A stretch of DNA of 64,000 nt, from assembly GCA_015686845.1 (NCBI GenBank), contig JADPRS010000019.1, forward strand, positions 1 through 64,000, given 5' to 3'. Below the pieces are notes generated by a model. The model was not told the DNA's origin, ran no database searches, and saw only the letters and a list, made by a program, of their open reading frames with translations. Of this stretch, positions 48,034-58,234 are shown piece after piece (position 1 is the first letter of the stretch; every line of letters begins with the position of its first letter). The stretch is from Lutibacter sp. B2 (GTDB lineage: Bacteria > Bacillota > Clostridia > Peptostreptococcales > Thermotaleaceae). Position numbers and translations under genes: made by a program.

Positions 48034-49323
48034 ATGGAACAAAATCAATATGATGAAATAAGTCTAAGAGAACTCATAGAAGTATTATTAAGACAAAAGA
48101 AACTAATTATAGGTGTTACAGTTGTGTGTGTTTTAGCAGCTTTTGTATTAAGTTTCTTTGTAATGGAACCAGTATACGAAGCAAAAACAGTACTAATGGC
48201 TTCAAATATAACAGATAGAATCACACCAAAACAAAGAGGAGAAGGAATTGAAGGAATATTAGATGCTGTGGCAGAAATTCCTGATCTAACCATTGAAACC
48301 TACAAAGAGCAATTAAAAAATCCAGTAATTTTACAACAAACAGTGAAAGAATTAGGATTAGATAAAAAAGGTATGACAAGACTTGGTTTAGCAGCTATGA
48401 TTGATCTTGAAACCATCAAAGATACAAATCTAATTCAGATCAAAGTAAAGAATACAGACAAAAAATTGGCAGCTGATATCGCAAATACTTTATCAAAAAA
48501 GTTTGTGAATCGCATAGCTTCAAGAGCGAAAGCACAAGCTGATAAATCATCTGATTCTCTTGAAGGACAGAAAGACGTGCAAAAAGAAAAGTTAGATAAT
48601 GTTTTAATAGAATATAAAAATCTTTTAGCACAACCCAAAGGGGCAAAAGAGCTTGAAGCAGAGATCAATTCTAATATACTACTAGTTACGGACTATAAAA
48701 CAAAGTTAACAGATGAAACTGTAAATGAACATCAATTAAGGGCAAAAATCACTCGAGCAGAAGCTGAATTAAAAACAACGCCAGAGAAAGTAGCTTTAAA
48801 GAAATCACTTTCAGATGATCCATATATGTCACAAGTAGCCAAAGAAAATTCTAGCCAGTCAAGCAGTGATTTGTTTCGTGTAGCCATAGAAGTTGAAGAA
48901 AAAAATGAAAATTACTATACTTTAAAAGACGTTTTGTCTAACTTTAAAATAGAATTATCAGAAAGTATAGCAAAACAAGAAAATCTAAAAAAAGCAATAT
49001 CAAAAGCAGAAAATGAATTAGAAAAGCTTCAGGGAGCATTTGCACAAAAGCAATATGAACAGCAAATCATTACAAACAAAGTAGATTTAGCACAATCAAC
49101 TTATGATGCTTTTAATAAGAAATTAGAAGAAATAAGCATTGCTCAATCTTCTATTTTAGAGGATGTAAATATTATTATAGAAACACCAGCATTAGAACCA
49201 ATTCAACCAATATCACCGAATAAAAAATTGAATGTATCGATAGCGGGAGTATTAGGGATTATGATCGGCGTGTTTTTAGCACTCTTTAGAGAATACTGGA
49301 AGAAATCTGCAATTACTAATTAA
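48034..49323 (+). CDS. Wzz-type chain-length determinant
   Basis: 429 aa. Membrane helix at about 25-47 (LIIGVTVVCVLAAFVLSFFV), large coiled periplasm-facing part (about 60-390), a Pro-rich PIQPISPNKKL before the second helix (about 403-420). Polysaccharide co-polymerase that sets chain length. AGGAGG site, followed 15 bases later by a polymerase/ligase-like gene. Confidence 0.85.
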   Translation: MEQNQYDEISLRELIEVLLRQKKLIIGVTVVCVLAAFVLSFFVMEPVYEAKTVLMASNITDRITPKQRGEGIEGILDAVAEIPDLTIETYKEQLKNPVILQQTVKELGLDKKGMTRLGLAAMIDLETIKDTNLIQIKVKNTDKKLAADIANTLSKKFVNRIASRAKAQADKSSDSLEGQKDVQKEKLDNVLIEYKNLLAQPKGAKELEAEINSNILLVTDYKTKLTDETVNEHQLRAKITRAEAELKTTPEKVALKKSLSDDPYMSQVAKENSSQSSSDLFRVAIEVEEKNENYYTLKDVLSNFKIELSESIAKQENLKKAISKAENELEKLQGAFAQKQYEQQIITNKVDLAQSTYDAFNKKLEEISIAQSSILEDVNIIIETPALEPIQPISPNKKLNVSIAGVLGIMIGVFLALFREYWKKSAITN

Positions 49324-49338
49324 TACTTGGAGGTACTT

Positions 49339-52263
49339 ATGGATACCAAAGTGAAAGACGAAAGACAGGTAAATATAGAAGATTCAGGGAAAAATGGTTT
49401 TGTATTTGCATTATTATGCATATTACTATTTTACCCACCATTTTTCAGAGGGTTGTTTTTTGATCAAGAGCTTTTGCCTACGCATATATTTTCTTTTGGG
49501 TTAGGGACGGTATGGCTATTTACAAAAATAAGATCTAAAGGTAGAATTATCCGTTCGATTCCTGATTTATTAGGACTAGCTATTGTTGGGATGTATTTTA
49601 TTTCAATCATTTATGGTGTGAATGTTAGATTGGCCATAGGAGAGTTTTTGAAATATGCAAATTATTATATGATTTATTTGTTAGTAAGAGATTATACAGT
49701 AGATGATGAAAAAAATAAGAAGACTATATTGAATGTGTTACTTTTGAGTGGAGTAGTTGTTTCTATTATTGGAATTGGAAGTGCCATTGGGACTTTTAGT
49801 TATGCTGGAGCTTTTGTTAAAGGGCGTATAAACTCAACTTTTCAGTATCCAAATGCACTGGCTTCATACTTATTTGCTTTATTCATAGTGGCATTAGGAT
49901 TGTTACAAAATAGTGAGAACGGTAAAGAAAAGTTTTTCTATGCTTCTCTTGCTAATTTATTCATATTTACTTTTATTCCTACGTTTTCAAGAGGTATGTG
50001 GTTATTAGCTCCTATGCTTGCAATAGTATATTTAATTCTAGTACCTAAGAATAAAAAAATAGAAACGATTGTTTATGGGTTTGTTATAACTATACCAGCT
50101 ATAGCTTTTTCATTATTGTTTATCAAGGAAATTGAAAGTAGTAATGCGGTAATACTATGGGGCTTATTACTTGTTTCTATACTAATGACAGTGGGAATTA
50201 CTTATTTGTGTGAAAAACGAATAGAAAATTTACGCAAGATATCCTACAAGCCTGTCGTTGCAGTGGGAGTAATATTCATTATAATGATATCTATAATAGG
50301 TTTCATTGCGTTAAACTCAACTCAACCATTAATATTGTCTAATATGGAAAATAAAGAAGATCGTTATAAAAGTGTAAGTAGAGATATAACAGATATTATT
50401 AAAAACAAAGAATATAAATTAGAAGTAAATACTACAGTAAAAAATCTACAAAGTAAAGCGTATGCTGGAAGAATTGATATATATAGTGTAAATAATGAAG
50501 GTGAAGTAAAAAGATTGATCAAGGAGAATATAGTAGAAAGCAATCACTTAGCACTAAATTTCAAAACGATAGATACAACAGAAACGATTAGAATAGAGTT
50601 TTTGAATTATTATGTAAATACTGAAGTGATATTTGATCAGGCAACGTTATATGATCATCAAACAGGGAAAAAGATTAAGGCCATAAAGCTAAAATATAAG
50701 TATATACCTGAAAGTGTAGTTTCAAGAGTAGAAAGTATAACTAGTAATAATACTATGCAGACAAGAGTTATATTCTATAGAGATGCTTATAAAATCATCA
50801 AAGATTATCCCATATTTGGAGCTGGTGGTGGTGCGTGGGAAACACTATATTCTATATATCAATCTTATATGTATTGGTCTACACAAGCGCATAGTTATAT
50901 TATACAGTTATGGATAGAAATTGGTACACTGGGTTTTTTGGTATATCTTTCTTTAATAGGTAATTTATTAGTTGATGTATGTAAAACGATAAAACATACA
51001 GATGATATGAAGACAAATATGACACAATGTACAATTTGTATAGCATGGCTAACGCTCATTATACATAGCGTGATGGATTTTGATTTATCATTAGGAGCTA
51101 TGTCTATATTGTTATGGACGTTATTTGGATTAACAAATCAAATGCAAATAAAAAGAGGAAAGAAAGAATCAAAAAATAATAGTTTGAGATGTATTACGAT
51201 AATTATATGCCTTATACTAGTAATAGAATCTTGGTCTTTACATCGTGGGCAACAGTATGCTAAAAAGGCTATAGAATATGCTCAAAATAATTCAATACAA
51301 AATGCTATTATATATTTGGAAAAAGCTACGAAATATGATCCATTTACAGGCTCATATCATATGGATTTATCTACAATGTATATAGTAGGGGGGGGGAAAG
51401 AAAATCAATATATGGAAAGAGCAATAAAGGAAATTCAAAAATCTGTCGAATTAGCACCTTATAATTCTAAAATTCTTAAAAAAGTGGGACAAATCTATAT
51501 GCAGACAGGTGACTTTGACAAAGGGCTGTCATATATAGACAAATCAGTAGAAGTTCAGCCAATGAATACAAATAATTATTTAGATCAAACACAAAGATAT
51601 TTAGCTGTTAGTAAATATCTTTTAAATAAGGATGATCAAAGAGGTGTGGATAGGATTATAGGAAGAATACCAAATATTAAATATTTACTCAATAAAAATA
51701 GTAAAGCCACATTAAAAACTTTTAAATACAATGAAGATTTAAATGGCAATATCCAAAAATTAGATTATTTATTAGAATACAAAGATGATATGGAAAAATT
51801 GAAAAAAATAAATCAAGTTGTTATGTACAATAAATTTGATATGGATGTAGATAAAAATAAAGTGGTAGACGGGACACATATAAATAATGCAACTCAAGGA
51901 AATTTACAAGTAAGAAAAGAAAATGAATATATAAGCATTATAAACAAAGGTGAGGGCTATGGTACGTTTATGATAGATTCTTTAGAGTTACAAGGAGGCA
52001 AAAAATATAAACTAGAGATGGAATATAGTAGCAATTTGAAAAATGGCGATATATATATATATGACTTATCAAATGGATCTAAAGTTATAGGATGTTTAGA
52101 AAATATAAGACCTTCTAAAGGATTTATGAAAGCAGAAATAGAAATCATTGTTCCTAAAGGTGCAGTAGAGGGAAAGCAAAGGATGGATATTGTTCTTAGA
52201 GGGAAAGACAATGAAGTATTAAAGATAAAAAATATCAAGATACTTCAAGAGGGATTGATATAG
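49339..52263 (+). CDS. O-antigen ligase/polymerase-like protein with TPR repeats
   Basis: 974 aa from the ATG at 49339 with TTGGAGG at 49327-49333. About a dozen membrane segments (20-330 and 525-640) around an extracellular beta domain (about 335-480). The Wzy_C/RfaL-type signature is in FGAGGGAWETLYSIYQ...AHSYIIQLWIEIGTLG (about 492-540). TPR units follow (about 645-770), and the C-terminal part (about 830-974) is a beta-sandwich like carbohydrate-binding modules. Polymerase or ligase for a surface glycan with Wzz next door. The gene contains a run of nine G at 51388-51396. Confidence 0.8.
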   Translation: MDTKVKDERQVNIEDSGKNGFVFALLCILLFYPPFFRGLFFDQELLPTHIFSFGLGTVWLFTKIRSKGRIIRSIPDLLGLAIVGMYFISIIYGVNVRLAIGEFLKYANYYMIYLLVRDYTVDDEKNKKTILNVLLLSGVVVSIIGIGSAIGTFSYAGAFVKGRINSTFQYPNALASYLFALFIVALGLLQNSENGKEKFFYASLANLFIFTFIPTFSRGMWLLAPMLAIVYLILVPKNKKIETIVYGFVITIPAIAFSLLFIKEIESSNAVILWGLLLVSILMTVGITYLCEKRIENLRKISYKPVVAVGVIFIIMISIIGFIALNSTQPLILSNMENKEDRYKSVSRDITDIIKNKEYKLEVNTTVKNLQSKAYAGRIDIYSVNNEGEVKRLIKENIVESNHLALNFKTIDTTETIRIEFLNYYVNTEVIFDQATLYDHQTGKKIKAIKLKYKYIPESVVSRVESITSNNTMQTRVIFYRDAYKIIKDYPIFGAGGGAWETLYSIYQSYMYWSTQAHSYIIQLWIEIGTLGFLVYLSLIGNLLVDVCKTIKHTDDMKTNMTQCTICIAWLTLIIHSVMDFDLSLGAMSILLWTLFGLTNQMQIKRGKKESKNNSLRCITIIICLILVIESWSLHRGQQYAKKAIEYAQNNSIQNAIIYLEKATKYDPFTGSYHMDLSTMYIVGGGKENQYMERAIKEIQKSVELAPYNSKILKKVGQIYMQTGDFDKGLSYIDKSVEVQPMNTNNYLDQTQRYLAVSKYLLNKDDQRGVDRIIGRIPNIKYLLNKNSKATLKTFKYNEDLNGNIQKLDYLLEYKDDMEKLKKINQVVMYNKFDMDVDKNKVVDGTHINNATQGNLQVRKENEYISIINKGEGYGTFMIDSLELQGGKKYKLEMEYSSNLKNGDIYIYDLSNGSKVIGCLENIRPSKGFMKAEIEIIVPKGAVEGKQRMDIVLRGKDNEVLKIKNIKILQEGLI
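51388..51396 (+). repeat. G9 homopolymer within the ligase/polymerase gene
   Basis: Nine consecutive G coding Gly-Gly-Gly in the TPR region. Runs this long are rare in AT-rich coding DNA and are prone to slippage; the frame is open in this sequence. Confidence 0.85.
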
Positions 52264-52460
52264 GATGTGAATATTTGGTATATCAATGAGCCCACTTAGC
52301 AAATAAAAAATATTTGCTTAAACAAATGAGATGGCAATACCTTGGTGGTTAAATGCAGAAAATGATATATTGAATTTAACTTAAATTTATCATTTTCAAT
52401 GTGTATGAGCTAAAATTAAGGCGAAAGTATTTTATATAGAAATGAAGGGAGGACCATAGT

Positions 52461-53654
52461 ATGAGAATATCTTTTTCACCACCGGATATAACACAATCAG
52501 AGATAGATGAAGTTGTAGATACGTTAAAATCGGGATGGATTACAACAGGTTCAAAGACAAAATTATTTGAACAACAAATTGCGGAGTACTGTCATACTTC
52601 AAAGGCAGTAGCAATGAATTCTGCAACAGCTGCGATGGAAACGACACTTAGACTTTTAGGGATTGGTGAAGGCGATGAGGTCATAACTTGCGCTTATACT
52701 TATTCGGCTTCTGCTAGTGTTATTCATCATGTTGGGGCGAAAATTGTACTGGTTGATTCTGGAAAAAATTCTTTCCATATTAATTACGATGCAATTGAAG
52801 ATGCAATTACGGAAAAGACGAAAGCCATTATACCAGTAGATATAGCAGGCATTATGTGTGACTACGAAAAGGTATTGGAGGCTGTTAATAATAAGAAAAA
52901 ATTGTTTAAACCATCAAATAATATGCAAAAGGCAATTGGTCGTGTTGCAGTTATTGCGGATGCAGCACATTCTTTTGGTGCTACGTTTAATGGGAAAATG
53001 AGTGGTGAAGTGGCTGACTTTACAAGTTTTTCATTCCATGCAGTTAAGAATTTGACTACTGCTGAGGGTGGAGCTGTGACATGGAGAAATATTTCGGGCT
53101 ATGATAATGAAGAGATTTATAAACAGTTCATGCTATTAACACTGCACGGTCAATCAAAGGATGCTTTTGCTAAGACCAAGCTTGGCGCTTGGGAGTATGA
53201 TATTGTTTCGCTGGCGTATAAGTGCAATATGACGGATGTTATGGCATCACTTGGGTTGGTTCAGCTCAAGAGATATCCTGGAATTTTAGAGAGAAGAAAG
53301 CAGATTATTGAAATTTATGATAGATCTCTCGAAGATGCAGCAATTGATGTGTTAAATCATTACACGAAAGATTATGCTTCTTGTGGGCATTTATATTTGG
53401 TTAGACTTTTGGGAAAAGATGAAACATTTAGAAATACTGTGATAGAGAAAATGGCTGAAAAAGGTATTGCAACTAATGTTCATTATAAGCCATTGCCTAT
53501 GCATACTGCATATAAGAATTTAGGATTTGAAATGAAAAATTATCCTAATGCATTTGATATGTATAGAAATGAAATCACATTACCACTTCATACGCTTTTA
53601 ACGGATGAGGAAGTAGCATATGTGGTGAGTGGGGTTAAAGAAATAATCTTATAA
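52461..53654 (+). CDS. DegT/DnrJ/EryC1-type sugar aminotransferase
   Basis: 397 aa, PLP-dependent aminotransferase of nucleotide keto-sugars (ArnB/PseC/PglE group). Motifs: GWITTGSKTKLFEQQIA, NSATAAMETTLRLLG, IADAAHSFGA (PLP-binding Asp), and the Schiff-base Lys in SFHAVKNLTTAEGG (about 190). GAAGGGAGG site. Next to a formyltransferase-like gene, so the product amine may be modified by it. 197 bases without a gene precede it. Confidence 0.9.
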   Translation: MRISFSPPDITQSEIDEVVDTLKSGWITTGSKTKLFEQQIAEYCHTSKAVAMNSATAAMETTLRLLGIGEGDEVITCAYTYSASASVIHHVGAKIVLVDSGKNSFHINYDAIEDAITEKTKAIIPVDIAGIMCDYEKVLEAVNNKKKLFKPSNNMQKAIGRVAVIADAAHSFGATFNGKMSGEVADFTSFSFHAVKNLTTAEGGAVTWRNISGYDNEEIYKQFMLLTLHGQSKDAFAKTKLGAWEYDIVSLAYKCNMTDVMASLGLVQLKRYPGILERRKQIIEIYDRSLEDAAIDVLNHYTKDYASCGHLYLVRLLGKDETFRNTVIEKMAEKGIATNVHYKPLPMHTAYKNLGFEMKNYPNAFDMYRNEITLPLHTLLTDEEVAYVVSGVKEIIL

Positions 53655-53671
53655 AAAGGAATGATTCTCAT

Positions 53672-54625
53672 ATGGAGTTAAGAGTCGGATGGGTTGGATT
53701 TCATATAGAAGGACTATGTGCTTTTGAAAATTTGTTAAATAATGGAACGAGGTTTCAAGCATTTATTACATTAGATGAAGATTCAATATCTAAAAGAAGT
53801 GCAGGTACAAGAAAGTATAAAGTCTTATGCGAAAATTATAATATTCCATATTATGAAATAAAAAATATTAATGATGATAGCACTTTTGAACTTTTAAAGA
53901 AGCTTTCACTTGATCTTATTATTGTTATTGGATGGAGTCAGATATTAGGTTTTAGAGTACTAAATAGTGCCCAAATTGGATGTGTAGGAGCACATGCATC
54001 TTTATTACCTCATAACCGAGGTAGTGCACCAGTAAATTGGGCAATTATTAAAGGTGAGATACTAGGTGGTAATTCACTTATCTGGTTGGATGAAGGTGTA
54101 GACACAGGAAAAGTGATTGGTCAAATACCAATTCCCATTAATAACTATTCTACTTGCAAATCTATATATGATGAAGTAGCTCAAATTAATTATATCTTAC
54201 TAGATAGACTATTAAAGGATTTAGAACATAAGAAATTACTTGAATCTGAAGTTAATAATTTAGATGAAGGTATACTACCAAGAAGACGTCCATCAGATGG
54301 TGCTATAGATTGGTCCAAAAGTAGTTGTGATATATATAACTTTATAAGAGGTATTACTAAACCTTATCCGGGAGCATTTAGTTTTATTGAGGGGAAAAAA
54401 TGGACTATTTGGAGTTGTGCATTATTACCTACAATAGATATTCAAAAGCATAGATATATTATTGGTCCAGTCATTAGTCCTATAGATGAAGCATGTGGAT
54501 TAATGGTATCATGTGGAAGTGGTTCAATTGTTTTATTAGAAATTGAAAGTGAAGACGGCGAAATATTTAAAGGAAGAGATCTTGCTGAACTTAATTGGAA
54601 AGGGAAGGAATGGAATTATGAGTAA
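53672..54625 (+). CDS. Formyltransferase-fold protein (Formyl_trans_N)
   Basis: 317 aa, related to methionyl-tRNA formyltransferase and sugar N-formyltransferases. Core GCVGAHASLLPHNRGSAPVNWAII (about 108-131) and LDEGVDTGKVIGQ (about 145-157). His and Asp of the catalytic N-H-D triad are kept, but the Asn two before the His (INVHGS in Fmt) is Gly here. C-terminal domain (about 205-317) resembles the Formyl_trans_C fold. It may formylate the amino sugar made by the upstream enzyme; with the changed triad this is tentative. Confidence 0.75.
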   Translation: MELRVGWVGFHIEGLCAFENLLNNGTRFQAFITLDEDSISKRSAGTRKYKVLCENYNIPYYEIKNINDDSTFELLKKLSLDLIIVIGWSQILGFRVLNSAQIGCVGAHASLLPHNRGSAPVNWAIIKGEILGGNSLIWLDEGVDTGKVIGQIPIPINNYSTCKSIYDEVAQINYILLDRLLKDLEHKKLLESEVNNLDEGILPRRRPSDGAIDWSKSSCDIYNFIRGITKPYPGAFSFIEGKKWTIWSCALLPTIDIQKHRYIIGPVISPIDEACGLMVSCGSGSIVLLEIESEDGEIFKGRDLAELNWKGKEWNYE

Positions 54626-55289
54626 TGTTTTAATTATTGCAGCACATCCAGATGATGAATTGCTTGGATGTGGAGGAACAATTGCATTACATGCTATGCA
54701 AGGAGACAAAGTCACAGTTGTTATTGTATGTGAAGGTGAATCATTAAGATATAGTCATGAGGGTGTAGGGCAGCAAGAAAATATATATTCTGCAGCAGCA
54801 ATTTTAGGAGTTACAGATGTGCGGTTGTTAGGATTTCCGGATCAGCAGTTAGATAAATATACTTTAACTGAAATTATTAGCCCATTAGAACAGATAGTTA
54901 GTGAAATTAAACCTGAAATTGTTTACTGCCAATATGGTGGAGATATTAATAGAGACCATAAAATACTATTTGAAGCTGCATCTGTAGCTTTGAGGCCTAT
55001 AGTAGAATATTTAGAGGTTTTTTACTCTTTCTATACAGTTAGTAGCACAGAATGGGCATACCCACGTACATTTATTCCTGATACATGGGTAGATATCACA
55101 TCTACAATTGATAAAAAATTAGAAGCTTTTTCTTGTTATAAAAGTGAAATTAGAGAGTATCCACATCCGCGTTCTATCGAAACGTTAAAGTATAGTGCTA
55201 ATTTCTACGGTAGTCAATGTTGCATTAATTCTGCCGAAGTATTTATGACTATTAGGAGGGTGTGTAGAAATGGTAAAACGCCTCTTTGA
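54618..55289 (+). CDS. PIG-L/LmbE family deacetylase
   Basis: 223 aa from the ATG at 54618, overlapping the previous stop. Zinc-dependent N-deacetylase family of GlcNAc-type substrates. AAHPDDELLGCGG (H-P-D-D motif, about 9-21) and YGGDINRDHKILFEA with the zinc His. Likely deacetylates a sugar in the local glycan pathway. Overlaps the next gene by 20 bases. Confidence 0.88.
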   Translation: MSNVLIIAAHPDDELLGCGGTIALHAMQGDKVTVVIVCEGESLRYSHEGVGQQENIYSAAAILGVTDVRLLGFPDQQLDKYTLTEIISPLEQIVSEIKPEIVYCQYGGDINRDHKILFEAASVALRPIVEYLEVFYSFYTVSSTEWAYPRTFIPDTWVDITSTIDKKLEAFSCYKSEIREYPHPRSIETLKYSANFYGSQCCINSAEVFMTIRRVCRNGKTPL

Positions 55290-55932
55290 TATTATATTAT
55301 CTATTTTTGCAATAGTTGTGTTAGCACCAATAATTCTATTTGCAACATTAGGGATTAAATTAAGTAGTAAGGGCCCTGTTTTTTACAAGGCAAAAAGGAC
55401 TGGAAAAAACGGTATTCCTTTTACTATGTATAAATTTCGCAGTATGAATATATCAACTGAATCAAAAAGTGCTATTACTGGAGCAAATGATTCAAGAATT
55501 TTTTCATTTGGTAATTTTTTGAGAAAATCTAAAATTGATGAATTGCCACAATTATTTAATGTATTAAAAGGAGAAATGTCTATTGTAGGTCCCAGACCAG
55601 AGGATATAAGAATAGTAGAGAATTATTATACTGATAAACAGTATGAAACGTTAAGTGTTATGCCTGGATTGGCCAGTCCTGGAAGTATATTCAATTATAC
55701 ACATGGAGACACATATATAGGAGAAATGGATGCTGAACGTGAATATATCGAAAAATTGCTTCCTGTAAAATTGAATATAGAATTATACTATGTTAAAAAT
55801 CGTTCATTGACTTATGATTTCAAAATTATTTTAAGAACTATTATTACCATTATACAAATATTATTTGGTGAAAAAAATTTTGGTTATCCGATAGAGTATT
55901 ATGAAATCATTCAAACTGAGAAGAAAACATAA
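55270..55932 (+). CDS. Priming phosphoglycosyl transferase (sugar transferase)
   Basis: 220 aa, monotopic PGT family (PglC/WcaJ C-terminal type). Re-entrant helix at about 5-28, KFRSMN, SKIDELPQLFNVLKGEMSIVGPRPE (catalytic Asp-Glu). Moves a sugar-1-phosphate to undecaprenyl phosphate to start a repeat unit. Coupled to the deacetylase gene. Confidence 0.92.
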   Translation: MVKRLFDIILSIFAIVVLAPIILFATLGIKLSSKGPVFYKAKRTGKNGIPFTMYKFRSMNISTESKSAITGANDSRIFSFGNFLRKSKIDELPQLFNVLKGEMSIVGPRPEDIRIVENYYTDKQYETLSVMPGLASPGSIFNYTHGDTYIGEMDAEREYIEKLLPVKLNIELYYVKNRSLTYDFKIILRTIITIIQILFGEKNFGYPIEYYEIIQTEKKT

Positions 55933-56049
55933 ATTGTTTATTATGCAATAAAAACTAATGAATTTGTATTAAATATAGTATATATATGGATGTGATGAGA
56001 ATATTCTGTGAAAATATAAATATAAAACTAAAGTAAATGGGGATGCATT

Positions 56050-56799
56050 ATGGAAGAATTAATTTCGATTATTATGCCCACGTATAATTGTGGGAATTTC
56101 ATTGCTGAGTCAGTGGAGTCTGTAATAAATCAGACATATTCAAATTGGGAACTTATAATTGTAGATGATTGTTCTACGGATGACACTGAGACAGTAATTA
56201 AAAAATATAGTGGAAAAGACGAAAGGATAAAATTTTATAAACTTTCAGTCAATTCAGGAGCTGCAGTGGCGAGAAACTATGGTACCAATACAGCACAAGG
56301 AGTATATATTGCATTTTTGGATAGTGATGATTTGTGGCATGAAAATAAACTTAAAAAACAAATTGATTTTATGAAAGATAACAAATATGCATTTACATGT
56401 ACAACCTATGCTCAAATAGATGAGAGTGGGAAAAAAAATGGGGTTGTAATAAAAGTTAAGAAAAAAGTTGATTATAATGCAGTGCTTTTAAGTTGTCCTA
56501 TAGGAAATTCAACTGTCATATACAATGCAAATATTTTAGGGAAAATCGAAATACCAAATATTAGGAAAAGAAATGATGATGCACTTTGGCTAAAAATATT
56601 GAAAATTGAAAAATATGCTTATGGTCTTGATGAAAAATTGATGCTGTATAGAGTAAGAAAGAATTCATTATCAAGAAATAAGATTGAATTAGTAAAATAT
56701 CATTGGTATTTATATAGGAAAATTGAAAAATTATCTGTTGTAAGGTCTGCTTGGCATATTTTTTGTTGGATTATTATCAAGATTTTAAAGATTAAATAG
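56050..56799 (+). CDS. Glycosyltransferase family 2
   Basis: 249 aa. GT-A fold: ISIIMPTYNCGNFIAESVESVINQTY, IIVDDCSTDDTE, FLDSDDLWHENKL (DxD-type metal site, about 95). Cytoplasmic transferase acting on a lipid-linked intermediate; donor unknown. Confidence 0.9.
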   Translation: MEELISIIMPTYNCGNFIAESVESVINQTYSNWELIIVDDCSTDDTETVIKKYSGKDERIKFYKLSVNSGAAVARNYGTNTAQGVYIAFLDSDDLWHENKLKKQIDFMKDNKYAFTCTTYAQIDESGKKNGVVIKVKKKVDYNAVLLSCPIGNSTVIYNANILGKIEIPNIRKRNDDALWLKILKIEKYAYGLDEKLMLYRVRKNSLSRNKIELVKYHWYLYRKIEKLSVVRSAWHIFCWIIIKILKIK

Positions 56800-56862
56800 A
56801 AATGCAAATGTTGAAATGAGATAACTCACTAATTTAAATTAAATATTTTTGGAGGTGCTTTG

Positions 56863-58191
56863 ATGAAGATTGGGGTTGTTGGAACCGGTTATGTAGGGTT
56901 AGTGCAAGGAGTCATATTAGCTGAATTTGGCATGAATGTTACATGTATGGATGTCATTGAAGAAAAAATTGATATGCTTAAAAAAGGTGAGTTGCCCATC
57001 TATGAACCTGGATTAAAAGAAATATTAGATAAAAATGTAAAAGCAAATAGATTAACATTTACAACAGACATGAAAAAAACTACTGAGAATAGCGATGTTA
57101 TTTTTATAGCGGTTGGAACACCTCCTAAAGATGATGGGAGTGCAGATTTACAATATGTACTAGAGGTTGCTAAAAATATTGCAAAATATATGAATGGTTA
57201 CAAAGTGATTGTTAACAAATCAACTGTACCTGTTGGAACTGGTAGTTTAGTTGAAAAAACGATTAAAGAAATATTGCAAGAACGTGAAGTTGACTATGAA
57301 TTCGATATTGTTTCAAACCCTGAATTTTTGAGGGAAGGTAAAGCCGTTGGTGATTCCCTTACACCAGATAGAGTTGTAATAGGTACCGATTCAGAAAAGG
57401 CCAGGGATATAATGAAAAGTGTTTATGATGTGTTATACATAAATCAAACACCATTTGTATTTACGAACATTGAAACTTCAGAGATGATTAAATATGCTTC
57501 AAATGCATTTTTAGCTGTAAAAATTAGTTTTATAAATGAGATAGCTTTACTCGCTGAAAAAGTAGGCGCAAATGTACAAGAAATTGCTAGAGCTATGGGA
57601 ATGGATGGTAGGATTTCTTCTAAGTTCCTACATGCTGGTCCTGGATATGGTGGTTCATGTTTTCCTAAAGATACAAAGGCAATAGCAGATATTGCTAGAA
57701 AGTATGGAGAAGAAATGATAGTTATTGAAGCAGCTATAAAAGCTAATGATAAGCAAAAGAATAAAATGGTTGAAAAAATAAGGTTCACTATGAATGAAAA
57801 TGGTGATCTTTCTGGAAAAACAATAGGGGTATTAGGGTTGTCATTTAAACCTGAAACTGATGATATGAGAGATGCTCCTTCTATAGATATTATAAATGGA
57901 TTAGTTAGTAATGGGGCGAAGATTCAAGCGTATTGTCCACAAGGTATGAATGAAGCTAAGTGGAGATTAGAACTTTTAGGAAATAGTATTAAGTACATGA
58001 GTGATGAATATGAAACATCTAAAGAAGCAGATGCGATAGTTATAGTGACTGAGTGGCATCAATTCAGAGGGATGAATCTTGATAAGATAAAAGACAACAT
58101 GAATGATAATTACTTATTTGATTTAAGAAATATTTTCACCAAAAGAGAAAAGCTATCAAGTGAATTCAAATATGTAGGTGTGGGTAATTAA
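56863..58191 (+). CDS. ugd: UDP-glucose 6-dehydrogenase
   Basis: 442 aa from the ATG at 56863 (TTG at 56860 less likely) with GGAGGTG at 56851-56857. NAD-dependent two-step oxidation of UDP-glucose to UDP-glucuronate. VVGTGYVGLVQGVILAEFG, the catalytic Cys in GPGYGGSCFPKDTKA (about 262), and FKPETDDMRDAPS near the end. Supplies uronic acid for the glycan. Confidence 0.93.
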   Translation: MKIGVVGTGYVGLVQGVILAEFGMNVTCMDVIEEKIDMLKKGELPIYEPGLKEILDKNVKANRLTFTTDMKKTTENSDVIFIAVGTPPKDDGSADLQYVLEVAKNIAKYMNGYKVIVNKSTVPVGTGSLVEKTIKEILQEREVDYEFDIVSNPEFLREGKAVGDSLTPDRVVIGTDSEKARDIMKSVYDVLYINQTPFVFTNIETSEMIKYASNAFLAVKISFINEIALLAEKVGANVQEIARAMGMDGRISSKFLHAGPGYGGSCFPKDTKAIADIARKYGEEMIVIEAAIKANDKQKNKMVEKIRFTMNENGDLSGKTIGVLGLSFKPETDDMRDAPSIDIINGLVSNGAKIQAYCPQGMNEAKWRLELLGNSIKYMSDEYETSKEADAIVIVTEWHQFRGMNLDKIKDNMNDNYLFDLRNIFTKREKLSSEFKYVGVGN

Positions 58192-58234
58192 GTAGTGTGA
58201 AAAATTATGGAAGTTAATTAGGAGATGACATGAT

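Noticed and set aside
51388-51396. Frameshift or pseudogene at the G9 tract
   Set aside because: The frame stays open through the tract, and TPR-like sequence continues on both sides.
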